This document shows positions 26,037 through 32,724 of a stretch of 33,185 nt of DNA, piece by piece. How positions within the stretch are numbered: position 1 is the first letter of the stretch; every line of letters starts with the position of its first letter. This stretch comes from Bacteroidales bacterium (lineage in GTDB: Bacteria > Bacteroidota > Bacteroidia > Bacteroidales > Paludibacteraceae), in assembly GCA_900769555.1 (NCBI GenBank), contig CAAGHA010000189.1:1-33185 (forward strand). The letters run 5' to 3'. The position numbers and the translations under genes were made by a program. The notes under the pieces were generated by a model, which ran no database searches, was not told the origin of the DNA, and saw only the letters and a program-made list of their open reading frames with translations.

Positions 26037-26705
26037 TCAAATACCAAACCATGATTTAAACTCGTTTGTTGCACTTGGAAAATATTTTTCCAAAAATAAA
26101 ATAGAATCTAAACGTCCTTGCGCCGAATATACGCTGAACAAATTAGCGAACATCTCCAATTCCCTTGCCTTTTGCGGTGCCTCTATTCCATCCCAATAAT
26201 TATTCTCATGGTGATAATAAGACAAATTCGCCCTTTTATATGTATCTACGATTTCGGGGTCGTTGTGGAAATTTCCAGACAGAACATCCGAAACACATCT
26301 GTCATACATTGCATCGTTGGACATCAGATCTATAAGCATAATTGCCTTTAAGTTCGGATCTTGTTTAAACTTAGCCAAATCATTGTCTATCGCATTGATA
26401 AAGTCCGGAGAAACCGCAACATTTCCGCATTTATGATCCACCATATGGCCGTATTCATGTCTAAAGACCTCAGCATATTCACCATCATCATACTTAGGAT
26501 TCATTCGGATCATACCATTAGCTGGATTGTAGTGGCAAGCTTCCATTCGAATCTCACCGTTCTTATCTCTATACAATCTTGTATCGTTCACAGCGAACTC
26601 CTGCGACAATCGATTGATTATTGTTTTAATGCCATTTGGGGCATTACCAAAGGTTTCTATTACCGCTTGACGGCGGCTATCTGGAACGGATGAAAAAGCC
26701 TCCAA
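26037..26705 (-). CDS. Zinc-metallopeptidase effector domain, in frame with the WXG gene
   Basis: Drawn from a TTG at 26705, but this has no ribosome site. The frame is open back to the TGA of the WXG gene (26787-26789), adding 27 codons that encode a Gly/Ser/Thr/Pro/Ala-rich linker starting RGGTDPVDTGG. The protein has the zincin motif HEYGH (83-87 from TTG) and a late ELEMFANLFSVY helix likely to give the third ligand (Glu), as in gluzincins. It looks like the toxin half of a WXG-effector fusion. Either a nonsense mutation split it, or readthrough makes a minor fused product. It is followed by a small possible immunity gene. Confidence 0.65.
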   Translation of the reverse strand: MEAFSSVPDSRRQAVIETFGNAPNGIKTIINRLSQEFAVNDTRLYRDKNGEIRMEACHYNPANGMIRMNPKYDDGEYAEVFRHEYGHMVDHKCGNVAVSPDFINAIDNDLAKFKQDPNLKAIMLIDLMSNDAMYDRCVSDVLSGNFHNDPEIVDTYKRANLSYYHHENNYWDGIEAPQKARELEMFANLFSVYSAQGRLDSILFLEKYFPSATNEFKSWFGI

Positions 26706-26750
26706 TCGGATATCACTCGATACTGCCGCAGGCGTTTGTGGAGAAACCGA

Positions 26751-26780
26751 GGCACCACCCGTATCAACGGGATCGGTGCC
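26751..26780 (-). promoter_or_regulatory. GC-rich hairpin six bases after the WXG stop codon
   Basis: GGCACC pairs with GGTGCC, and CCCG with CGGG inside, around a TTGATA loop, with a small internal bulge. It starts 6 bases after the TGA and lies inside the in-frame linker. No T-run follows, so a terminator is unlikely. Structures at this distance can promote stop-codon readthrough or pause ribosomes; function here is inferred. Confidence 0.5.
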
Positions 26781-26786
26781 ACCCCT

Positions 26787-27062
26787 TCAACCCTTCGCAA
26801 TCGACTTTAAGCGCATTACGAAATTCGCGTACCCTTCCACCTTTTGTTGAAGTTCTTTAAGAGTAGGATCTGAACTTTCCAAAATCTGAACAACTTGCTG
26901 TGTCAAGCGCTGAATAGATGCAACATCCTCATCATCCATTGTTTGAGCCAGTCTTGCAGTTGCAGAGCTTATTTCACTACACTCAGTATTGATCTTTTTA
27001 GAAAAATCCGAAACGTAAGCCGCAAAATCCATAAGTTTTTTAGGATCAACATTAATATTCAT
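26787..27062 (-). CDS. WXG100-like small secreted-type protein
   Basis: A 91-residue all-helical protein with AAGGAGG before ATG 27062. Size, two long helices and a position close to an FtsK-type ATPase fit the WXG100 (EsxA-like) family, but the turn motif is degenerate: no W-x-G is seen, only a polar QTMDDEDV turn. WXG100 proteins form helical hairpin dimers and are exported by type VII ATPases. It could pair with the 27079 product. The reading frame continues beyond its single TGA into a metallopeptidase domain, so it may also be the N-terminal export domain of a larger effector. Confidence 0.65.
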   Translation of the reverse strand: MNINVDPKKLMDFAAYVSDFSKKINTECSEISSATARLAQTMDDEDVASIQRLTQQVVQILESSDPTLKELQQKVEGYANFVMRLKSIAKG

Positions 27063-27078
27063 ACCAATTCCTCCTTAA

Positions 27079-27357
27079 TTAAATCTCAAAATCGTGTGAC
27101 GATTCCATATCATGAATGATTTGATAAATTCTTTCCAAGATCATTTCAACCGGGTAAAGGCACGCTTTAATATCAACAGCAACCTGTCGTCCTTTTTGCA
27201 ACGCTTTTTGAGAATTCTCATCAAGCATATAATTTGAACAGCTGCCAATACCCGTTTCAAGGTCAGTACAGTGCTTGTTTACGCGAGATTTAAAGGACTC
27301 CAACTCACTTGCATATCCTTTCAATGCGACTAAATCCATTTCGGTCATGTTACCCAT
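27079..27357 (-). CDS. WXG100-like small helical protein
   Basis: Start set at ATG 27357 (MGNMTEMDLV), with AAGGAG 7 bases upstream; the TTG at 27363 is too close to that site. A 92-residue helical-hairpin protein with a polar turn (SCSNYMLDEN) where WXG would lie, and a C-terminal acidic end. Located between the FtsK ATPase and the other WXG-like gene, as Esx pairs usually are. No toxin or enzyme motif. Assigned by size, helical pattern and context, because the diagnostic W-x-G is absent. Confidence 0.6.
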   Translation of the reverse strand: MGNMTEMDLVALKGYASELESFKSRVNKHCTDLETGIGSCSNYMLDENSQKALQKGRQVAVDIKACLYPVEMILERIYQIIHDMESSHDFEI

Positions 27358-27381
27358 AATCAAACTCCTTATTTCTATTAT

Positions 27382-30300
27382 TTATTTGAGTAAAAATGGT
27401 CTAAAAATGTGTGTTTTCACACCATTAGTGTACAATGCCATATCATCATCGGTAATAGCATTCGCTTTTTTGCCAAAACCAAAATCCCAAGAATCTTCAC
27501 TTGGCATTGCATATCCGATTTTGTGGATAAAATTATCCAATTTAAAGTCTTTCTTAGAATCTTTTAACCGTTTAATGTCACTTGCATTTTCCAACGGAAC
27601 TATACCATACAACGAATATCTTCCACCCATAGAAAGCAAAGTGTTTATATCGGCAATAGCATTGTAAATGCAACCTGCTTCTACAGAAGGCTTTGCTTCT
27701 GCTTCTTTAGGTGCTTGCGAAAGCATTTTAAGCATTTCCTCAACACTCATACCCAATTGCTCTGCCATTGCTTTCAATTCTTCATCTTCGGCTGCTTTTG
27801 AAGCTTTTTCATCGCTCACTTCAAAACTTTCTTGTTTAGACTTAACTTCCTCTTGATAATCATTATAAACAGAAAGTTCATCATAAATATCAAGCATACC
27901 CAGCCACAAGATAACTGTTGGCTTATCGAACACTTCTCGTCTCTTTATCTGTTCGCTGAATTCCTTGATCAATCCACAGATAGATTTATAATCCGAGTAC
28001 ACCTCAAGACTGTTTTCATAAGGTATAATATCAGTTATAAAATCCGTGCTATTAGTGTGATCTCGCAAGTGTGATATAGTATTGAATGCCCCATCTAATG
28101 TATTGCGAATTTCTGTCAATTTCTTTTCTCTTGGATCAGCAAACACTATTGTTCTCACATTTTTAGTTAATGTTGCTGACAGAAGCATTTCAACCAGAAC
28201 ATCGCTGCCTATTTTGGAATTTCTTCCTGCAACCAAAACATTATTGCCATAGCGTTGTTCCAGTTCAAACGAAAAGAACGGCTCAATGCTTGTTGGAACA
28301 CCCATACAGAATATTGGCTCCACCGATTCATCCTTTGTCAGTGCCACTGACATTCCATCAAGACTGATAGGCGCTCTCTCCTCTCCATCTACAATATAGA
28401 CAGTTGGATCACAATTAACAACATCGTTTCGTTTCAATGAAGTTTCAAGAATTTGTTGTTGCTCGTCCTCATTTGCATATATTGCTTTGAAATACTCAAT
28501 GTCAAAATCGGATTCCGAATCTCCATTGAAAGCTTTTGCCCATATTTCGCCTTGCTGAGTGCGCTCCATTTGTCGAAGTTTTTCTTCTGCATAGTTGCTT
28601 TTAGCAACATCAATCGTATCAATAATATCTTGAATATTATTCTGTCTCATGGCAAGCCGATTTGCAATTTGCTTTGCTCCATCGGGAGTCAATCCAGTAT
28701 TACAAGTCTGGTCGCTGAAAATACATGACAAACCATACTTTCGATACTCACGCAAAATATTCTCAAGGATTTTATTGTGAGTAGCGCTTTCTTTAGCATG
28801 TTGTGGCATAACATGAAACTCGTCGATAATCAACACAATGCGAGGCATACTCAGTTTTCCGTGCAAACTTCTGTAAGCAGCAAGGCTATCAACATTGTCA
28901 TTCTTAAACAAACGAGCTCTGTTGCTAAAGTATTCATCTACATATTCCAAGAATGAATATGTGAAGGTCTCTGTTTTTTCAAGAGATATAAAACGAACAT
29001 GTTTCGGGCGTTTATTGACATATTTTTTGAATGATACTCTACCATAATCGACCAGCCAAAGTTCAACATCATCCGGATGGTAATTCATGATTATCGAAGA
29101 AATAAGCATATACAAAAATGTTGTCTTACCAGAGCCAGTTCCACCAGTTAGCAATGTGTGTGCTTTGGTTTTCGAGTCCATAACGAACTCAAACTGTCCA
29201 CCGCCCGGGTAATTTCGAAGCATAATCGGCAATGCCAGCTCTTTAGTTGAATCCCGATATTGATATTCTCTTGTTGCATCAAAGTGAGATGCAAAGCGAC
29301 TATCAACCTTTTGGAAATTGTTGGCTGCTTCTCGATACAAATCAACAAACGCCTTTCGATCATTAGTCATCTTACCCATGATAAAACCAAATTCATTCTG
29401 ACCATGCTTTATCGAACACTTTTGGTTTATACAATTCACCAGATAAATCTCTTTTGAATTGAGGTAACTGACATCAATATTCATATGGGGGTACAACGAT
29501 GGAATATTGCTTATCGAGTACGCGGATACAACCACTATAGTCACTCCGCATCTCGCGCTGTTATTCCAAATCACTTTCAACAATTCCCAATCTTCTTTAT
29601 CAATTACGCCCCCAACGTCAGCTAAAACCAAACACCGTTCTTTAATATGTGGCTTGCAACTTTGGTTGTACTCATAAATACTATGATAATTACCAAGTAA
29701 ACCGTTGATTTCATCGATATCAGATGCAATTTTCTTTAGCGTGGTTTTAATAGAATCCCTGGAATTAATATTATAAATGCCTATTGACTCATTCTCTTGG
29801 ATTCGTGCAGAAAGAGGACCAAGTATTTGTCCACTTTTATCCGGTTCCGCGAAATACACTTCGATATTCCCCGCTTCTGCGCATCTTAACTTTTGCAAAA
29901 TCACCCCTTGAACAAATTCACATATAGCATTCTTATCATATTGCTGATAATTTACGAAAAATCGAGATGACTCGTTAGAATTTAACAAAAGCGGTATTCT
30001 AAAGAATCCAGCTCTGAACGCATTGGGAATTTGTGTTTGAAGTGCGGACAGCAATTTCGGTTCCGTGGTCTTTACGGGAAGCAAGAAATCACCAATAGAA
30101 TATTGCGAATAATTAGCATTTGGGTCATATGATATCCAATCAGCATTAGCCGCTCCAGTCCCTACTAAAACCTTTCTTACTCTATCCGTAAACTGTGTGA
30201 CTAATGTTGAGTTAAGAAAACTATTAAATTTGGAAGTAAAGTTATTTCTTCGAGCAATCAATTCTTTTTCATACCGCTTTTTTGTCTGCTCAATGGTATC

Positions 30301-31065
30301 CAGAGTTGCTGTTTTTGCTTTCAGTGCATCTGATGCTTGATTGTCTAACGCCTGTAAACTGCGCGTGCGTAGTTCTCCTGCTTTTTTTTCTTGTAACGCT
30401 ATTTGATCATTGTCTCTCTGCTTTTGACTTTGGGCTCGCTGATACTCGTTATTAATTTCCGTGGAACGCTTTGCAGTTGTACTTTTAATCTCATTTTCCA
30501 AGTACAATTTGTATGCAATTGCCTTATGCAAAAAATCTTGTATCATCTTAGCTTTAGGTAAATAGCCATCAATATGAAAAGTTCTATTTACTCCTGCATG
30601 AAAAGATCCGTCAAATATTTTGTTATATATATCCTCTAACTCTCTTTTGCTTATCGCAGAAGGTGCAATTGTCGGTCCAGATACTATTTTCTTAACCAGC
30701 TTAGGCGGCATTTCCGCAATAGCATTTTCAATCCAAGCTATCATTCGCTTGTCATCTTGAATTATTGCATCGCAGTTACTTCTGATTTGTTTTTCACGAT
30801 TACCGTACTGGATTTGAGATCTGCTTTCCGCGTCTTTTCTTTTCTGCTTACAATTCGTTAAAGTTTGAGTATATGTGGATTCTACTTGTTTTTTTTGACT
30901 TTGAATTTGTTCTATGGTTTGAACATAGATCAAATCTGCTTTTTGCTTTTTTGATGCTACATCTTGTTCACATTGACGTTTATACAAATCAATTTTTGCG
31001 AGCATGTCTTGGAGACTAAATAAATTTTGATCAATAGCGGCAATTTCATTAAATATCTGTTTCAC
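27382..31065 (-). CDS. FtsK/SpoIIIE-type ATPase with coiled-coil N-terminus
   Basis: A 1227-residue protein (GTG start; AAGGGAG about 6 bases upstream). Residues 1-120 and about 190-290 are coiled coil. The FtsK motor has Walker A GGTGSGKTT (641-649) and Walker B IVLIIDEFHVM (about 742). A later, degenerate P-loop (AGRNSKIGSD, about 945) suggests a second, inactive motor domain, as in EssC/EccC. There is no FHA domain and no membrane helix, unlike EssC. Residues 1094-1115 carry the DEELKAMAEQ-type helix shared with the 23232 protein. As first gene after the promoter, it probably drives translocation of the WXG proteins or a related substrate. Confidence 0.85.
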   Translation of the reverse strand: MKQIFNEIAAIDQNLFSLQDMLAKIDLYKRQCEQDVASKKQKADLIYVQTIEQIQSQKKQVESTYTQTLTNCKQKRKDAESRSQIQYGNREKQIRSNCDAIIQDDKRMIAWIENAIAEMPPKLVKKIVSGPTIAPSAISKRELEDIYNKIFDGSFHAGVNRTFHIDGYLPKAKMIQDFLHKAIAYKLYLENEIKSTTAKRSTEINNEYQRAQSQKQRDNDQIALQEKKAGELRTRSLQALDNQASDALKAKTATLDTIEQTKKRYEKELIARRNNFTSKFNSFLNSTLVTQFTDRVRKVLVGTGAANADWISYDPNANYSQYSIGDFLLPVKTTEPKLLSALQTQIPNAFRAGFFRIPLLLNSNESSRFFVNYQQYDKNAICEFVQGVILQKLRCAEAGNIEVYFAEPDKSGQILGPLSARIQENESIGIYNINSRDSIKTTLKKIASDIDEINGLLGNYHSIYEYNQSCKPHIKERCLVLADVGGVIDKEDWELLKVIWNNSARCGVTIVVVSAYSISNIPSLYPHMNIDVSYLNSKEIYLVNCINQKCSIKHGQNEFGFIMGKMTNDRKAFVDLYREAANNFQKVDSRFASHFDATREYQYRDSTKELALPIMLRNYPGGGQFEFVMDSKTKAHTLLTGGTGSGKTTFLYMLISSIIMNYHPDDVELWLVDYGRVSFKKYVNKRPKHVRFISLEKTETFTYSFLEYVDEYFSNRARLFKNDNVDSLAAYRSLHGKLSMPRIVLIIDEFHVMPQHAKESATHNKILENILREYRKYGLSCIFSDQTCNTGLTPDGAKQIANRLAMRQNNIQDIIDTIDVAKSNYAEEKLRQMERTQQGEIWAKAFNGDSESDFDIEYFKAIYANEDEQQQILETSLKRNDVVNCDPTVYIVDGEERAPISLDGMSVALTKDESVEPIFCMGVPTSIEPFFSFELEQRYGNNVLVAGRNSKIGSDVLVEMLLSATLTKNVRTIVFADPREKKLTEIRNTLDGAFNTISHLRDHTNSTDFITDIIPYENSLEVYSDYKSICGLIKEFSEQIKRREVFDKPTVILWLGMLDIYDELSVYNDYQEEVKSKQESFEVSDEKASKAAEDEELKAMAEQLGMSVEEMLKMLSQAPKEAEAKPSVEAGCIYNAIADINTLLSMGGRYSLYGIVPLENASDIKRLKDSKKDFKLDNFIHKIGYAMPSEDSWDFGFGKKANAITDDDMALYTNGVKTHIFRPFLLK

Positions 31066-31102
31066 GATATACTCCCTTTCTTATCTATTTTCATGCTACG
31101 CA

Positions 31103-31128
31103 ACAACAAAGTAAGATACTTTGTTGTC
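31103..31128. repeat. Inverted repeat copy 1 (26 bp), candidate recombination site
   Basis: ACAACAAAGTA, a 3-base centre AGA, then TACTTTGTTGT: itself nearly palindromic. The exact 26-bp sequence recurs in opposite orientation at 32522-32547. It lies in the untranslated leader of the long operon, between promoter and FtsK start, so it will also form an mRNA hairpin. Palindromic arms around a short asymmetric centre are typical of tyrosine recombinase core sites. Confidence 0.75.
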
Positions 31129-31173
31129 CCATAAATAACAAGTATAATTCGCCATAATAATATTATTTTTAAC

Positions 31174-31202
31174 ATTGTACCACAAAAATCGCAAAAAGTC
31201 AA
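31174..31202 (-). promoter_or_regulatory. Sigma-A promoter of the long minus-strand operon
   Basis: On the minus strand TTGACT (31202-31197) and TACAAT (31179-31174) are 17 bases apart, a near-consensus housekeeping promoter. Transcription should begin near 31167 and run about 100 bases, through inverted repeat copy 1, to the FtsK-like GTG at 31065. No comparable promoter was seen elsewhere in the operon. It lies inside the segment bounded by the 26-bp inverted repeats. Confidence 0.75.
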
Positions 31203-31217
31203 GTCGTTGTGGTACAA
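31175..31217. repeat. 11-bp inverted repeat over the operon promoter (operator candidate)
   Basis: TTGTACCACAA at 31175-31185 and its exact reverse complement TTGTGGTACAA at 31207-31217 bracket the promoter; the first overlaps the -10 box and the second lies just upstream of the -35 box. Starts are 32 bases apart, about three helical turns, so a dimeric regulator or the recombinase itself could bind both and block RNA polymerase. Confidence 0.55.
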
Positions 31218-31285
31218 CTATTGGGGTTTTTCTTAGGATTTTTTGTTTGTTTTTTGAAATCTGTTCATTTTAACAAGGATTCGCC

Positions 31286-31305
31286 GTCAAATAAAAAGTC
31301 AAATC
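31286..31305 (+). repeat. GTCAAAT direct repeat pair, candidate recombinase arm site (left)
   Basis: GTCAAAT occurs twice with a 5-base spacer (31286-31292 and 31298-31304), followed by C. The same arrangement returns at 32463-32483, beyond the end of the recombinase catalytic region. Tn916-type integrases bind such short direct repeats with their N-terminal domain; this assignment is inferred from spacing only. Confidence 0.35.
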
Positions 31306-31350
31306 AAAAATATGTATTACAATTAAGCAAAAACAATTGGAGGATATGAA

Positions 31351-32493
31351 ATGCCACGCAAAGGAGAAAACATAACAAAAAGAAAAGATGGTCGTTGGGA
31401 AGCCCGTATAATAAAGGGATATGACTGCAACGGCAAAGCTCAATATGCGTATCTCTATGCCAATAGTTACCTTGAAGTAAAGCACAAAAAGCAGAACTAT
31501 TTATTATCAGTCCCAAGCAAGAAAAAGAATACAGGAGATATATTGCTGAAAACAATTATTCCGGAATATTTGTTATATCAACAGAACAAATCCAAAATAT
31601 CAACTTTATCTCAATACAAAAGGATGATAGATAAGCATATAATTCCTTCTTTCGGAAATCATAAATTGAGCAACATTACTACCACTGATATTGATTTGTT
31701 TACACACGAAAAACTACATACAATAAATGATCAAAATGGGCTATCCGCAAAAACAGTAAGAGATATATTAACGTTATTCAAATCCATACTGTTGTTTGCC
31801 CAGGAACATGGATATTGCAACGAAATTCCAATTTTTACGTTGCCTCGCAAAGAAAAAAGCCCTATAGATTTACTATGTGAAAGCGAACAATATCTGTTAT
31901 GGAAGAATATCTCTAATACTTTTTGCCAGGAGAAAATAGGAGTTCTCATAGCTTTATGCTCCGGTCTACGAATAGGTGAGATATGTGCATTGCGATGGTG
32001 CGACATTGATCTGCAAAACAATACAATCACGGTAAACCATACTCTTCAACGTGTATCTGATATTACTGAAAAAAAGAAAACACAGTTAATTCTTGATTCT
32101 CCAAAATCAGAGTCAAGCGAGCGAACTGTACCAATCACGGAAATATTATTACCTTATTTTTTGCGTTTGTATAGTAAAGAACGCGAGAATTATGTTTTGA
32201 CGGGAACAACAATTCCTATAGAACCAAGCAACTATTATTGTAAATATCAAAAATGGCTGAGCGAATGTGACTTACCTACTCACACGTTTCATTCATTAAG
32301 ACATACCTTTGCAACTCGTTGTATTGAAAGTGGTGGAGATCCTAAATCTCTTGCAGAAATATTGGGGCATTCTGACGTTAGCATTACGCTTTCGCTATAT
32401 GTGCACCCATCAATAGAACAAAAACGTCGATGTATGGACAATATGTTCAACAATTATTTGCAGTCAAATATGCGGTCAAAATCATCTAATTAA
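31351..32493 (+). CDS. Tyrosine recombinase (Tn916 Int-like architecture)
   Basis: A 380-residue protein with GGAGG 7 bases before ATG 31351. An N-terminal arm-binding-type region (GRWEARIIKGYD) is followed by a SAM-like core-binding domain (about 65-165) and the catalytic domain. The catalytic residues are all present: Arg207 in GLRIGEICALRW, H314-x-x-R317 in HSLRH, His340 in LGHSD and Tyr350 in LYVHPS. It should cut and rejoin DNA through a covalent tyrosine intermediate. It is encoded divergently from the long operon and, with that operon's promoter, lies between perfect inverted repeats, so inversion rather than excision is the predicted reaction. No excisionase gene is seen. Confidence 0.92.
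   Translation: MPRKGENITKRKDGRWEARIIKGYDCNGKAQYAYLYANSYLEVKHKKQNYLLSVPSKKKNTGDILLKTIIPEYLLYQQNKSKISTLSQYKRMIDKHIIPSFGNHKLSNITTTDIDLFTHEKLHTINDQNGLSAKTVRDILTLFKSILLFAQEHGYCNEIPIFTLPRKEKSPIDLLCESEQYLLWKNISNTFCQEKIGVLIALCSGLRIGEICALRWCDIDLQNNTITVNHTLQRVSDITEKKKTQLILDSPKSESSERTVPITEILLPYFLRLYSKERENYVLTGTTIPIEPSNYYCKYQKWLSECDLPTHTFHSLRHTFATRCIESGGDPKSLAEILGHSDVSITLSLYVHPSIEQKRRCMDNMFNNYLQSNMRSKSSN
32463..32483 (+). repeat. GTCAAAT/GTCAAAA direct repeat pair, candidate arm site (right)
   Basis: GTCAAAT (32463-32469), a 5-base spacer, then GTCAAAATC (32475-32483), matching the left pair at 31286-31305 in spacing and orientation. It overlaps the last codons of the recombinase gene and lies about 40 bases from inverted repeat copy 2. 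Could be chance, since the sequence is AT-rich. Confidence 0.3.
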
Positions 32494-32521
32494 GTAATAT
32501 CTTCTACTATAAACAGAAAAA

Positions 32522-32547
32522 GACAACAAAGTATCTTACTTTGTTGT
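32522..32547. repeat. Inverted repeat copy 2 (26 bp), candidate recombination site
   Basis: Exact reverse complement of 31103-31128; read on the plus strand its centre is TCT instead of AGA, within the same 11-base arms. It starts 29 bases after the recombinase stop codon, where its hairpin could also help end recombinase transcription (only a weak T-rich stretch follows). Together with copy 1 it bounds a 1,445-bp segment. Confidence 0.75.
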
Positions 32548-32559
32548 CCTTCTATTTTA

Positions 32560-32582
32560 GGCATCGGCATTACGCCGATGCC
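32560..32582. terminator. GC-rich hairpin, probable bidirectional terminator
   Basis: GGCATCGGC and GCCGATGCC form a perfect 9-bp stem around the loop ATTAC. T-rich sequence precedes and follows it, though no clean T-run. It lies between the converging recombinase and SLOG-like genes, the expected place for a shared terminator. Confidence 0.55.
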
Positions 32583-32724
32583 TTATATCATTCACACGCT
32601 ACGTTTATTTTTTACTGAGGCTGAAACTTTAGATTATCCTATCTTTTATCATTGCAAAGCAATGTTGCGGAAGACACTATCGTTGCTCTCGATATTTTTA
32701 TGTTGTTAGCGTGATGATACCATA

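Noticed and set aside
26787..26789. TGA read as selenocysteine or Trp
   Set aside because: Other genes here use TGA as a stop (for example in GTGA and ATGA overlaps), and a linker between domains is not a site where selenocysteine is used. No selenocysteine genes are visible.
31351..32493. Phage integrase marking a prophage
   Set aside because: No phage structural, lysis or replication genes occur in 33 kb; ClpP and FtsK-like genes alone are not phage evidence.
31103..32547. Inverted repeats as excision att sites of an integrated element
   Set aside because: The copies are perfect only in inverted orientation; read in the same direction the central three bases differ. Excision needs direct sites, so inversion fits better. 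No tRNA target or element end is seen here.
31103..32547. Both 26-bp repeats as plain terminators only
   Set aside because: Copy 1 lies in the leader of the operon and copy 2 lacks a good T-run. Exact 26-bp identity including the asymmetric centre is more than two independent terminators would need, though a hairpin side-effect remains possible.
32650..32664. CATTGC/GCAATG small hairpin
   Set aside because: Only 6 bp with no T-run; likely chance in the intergenic stretch.
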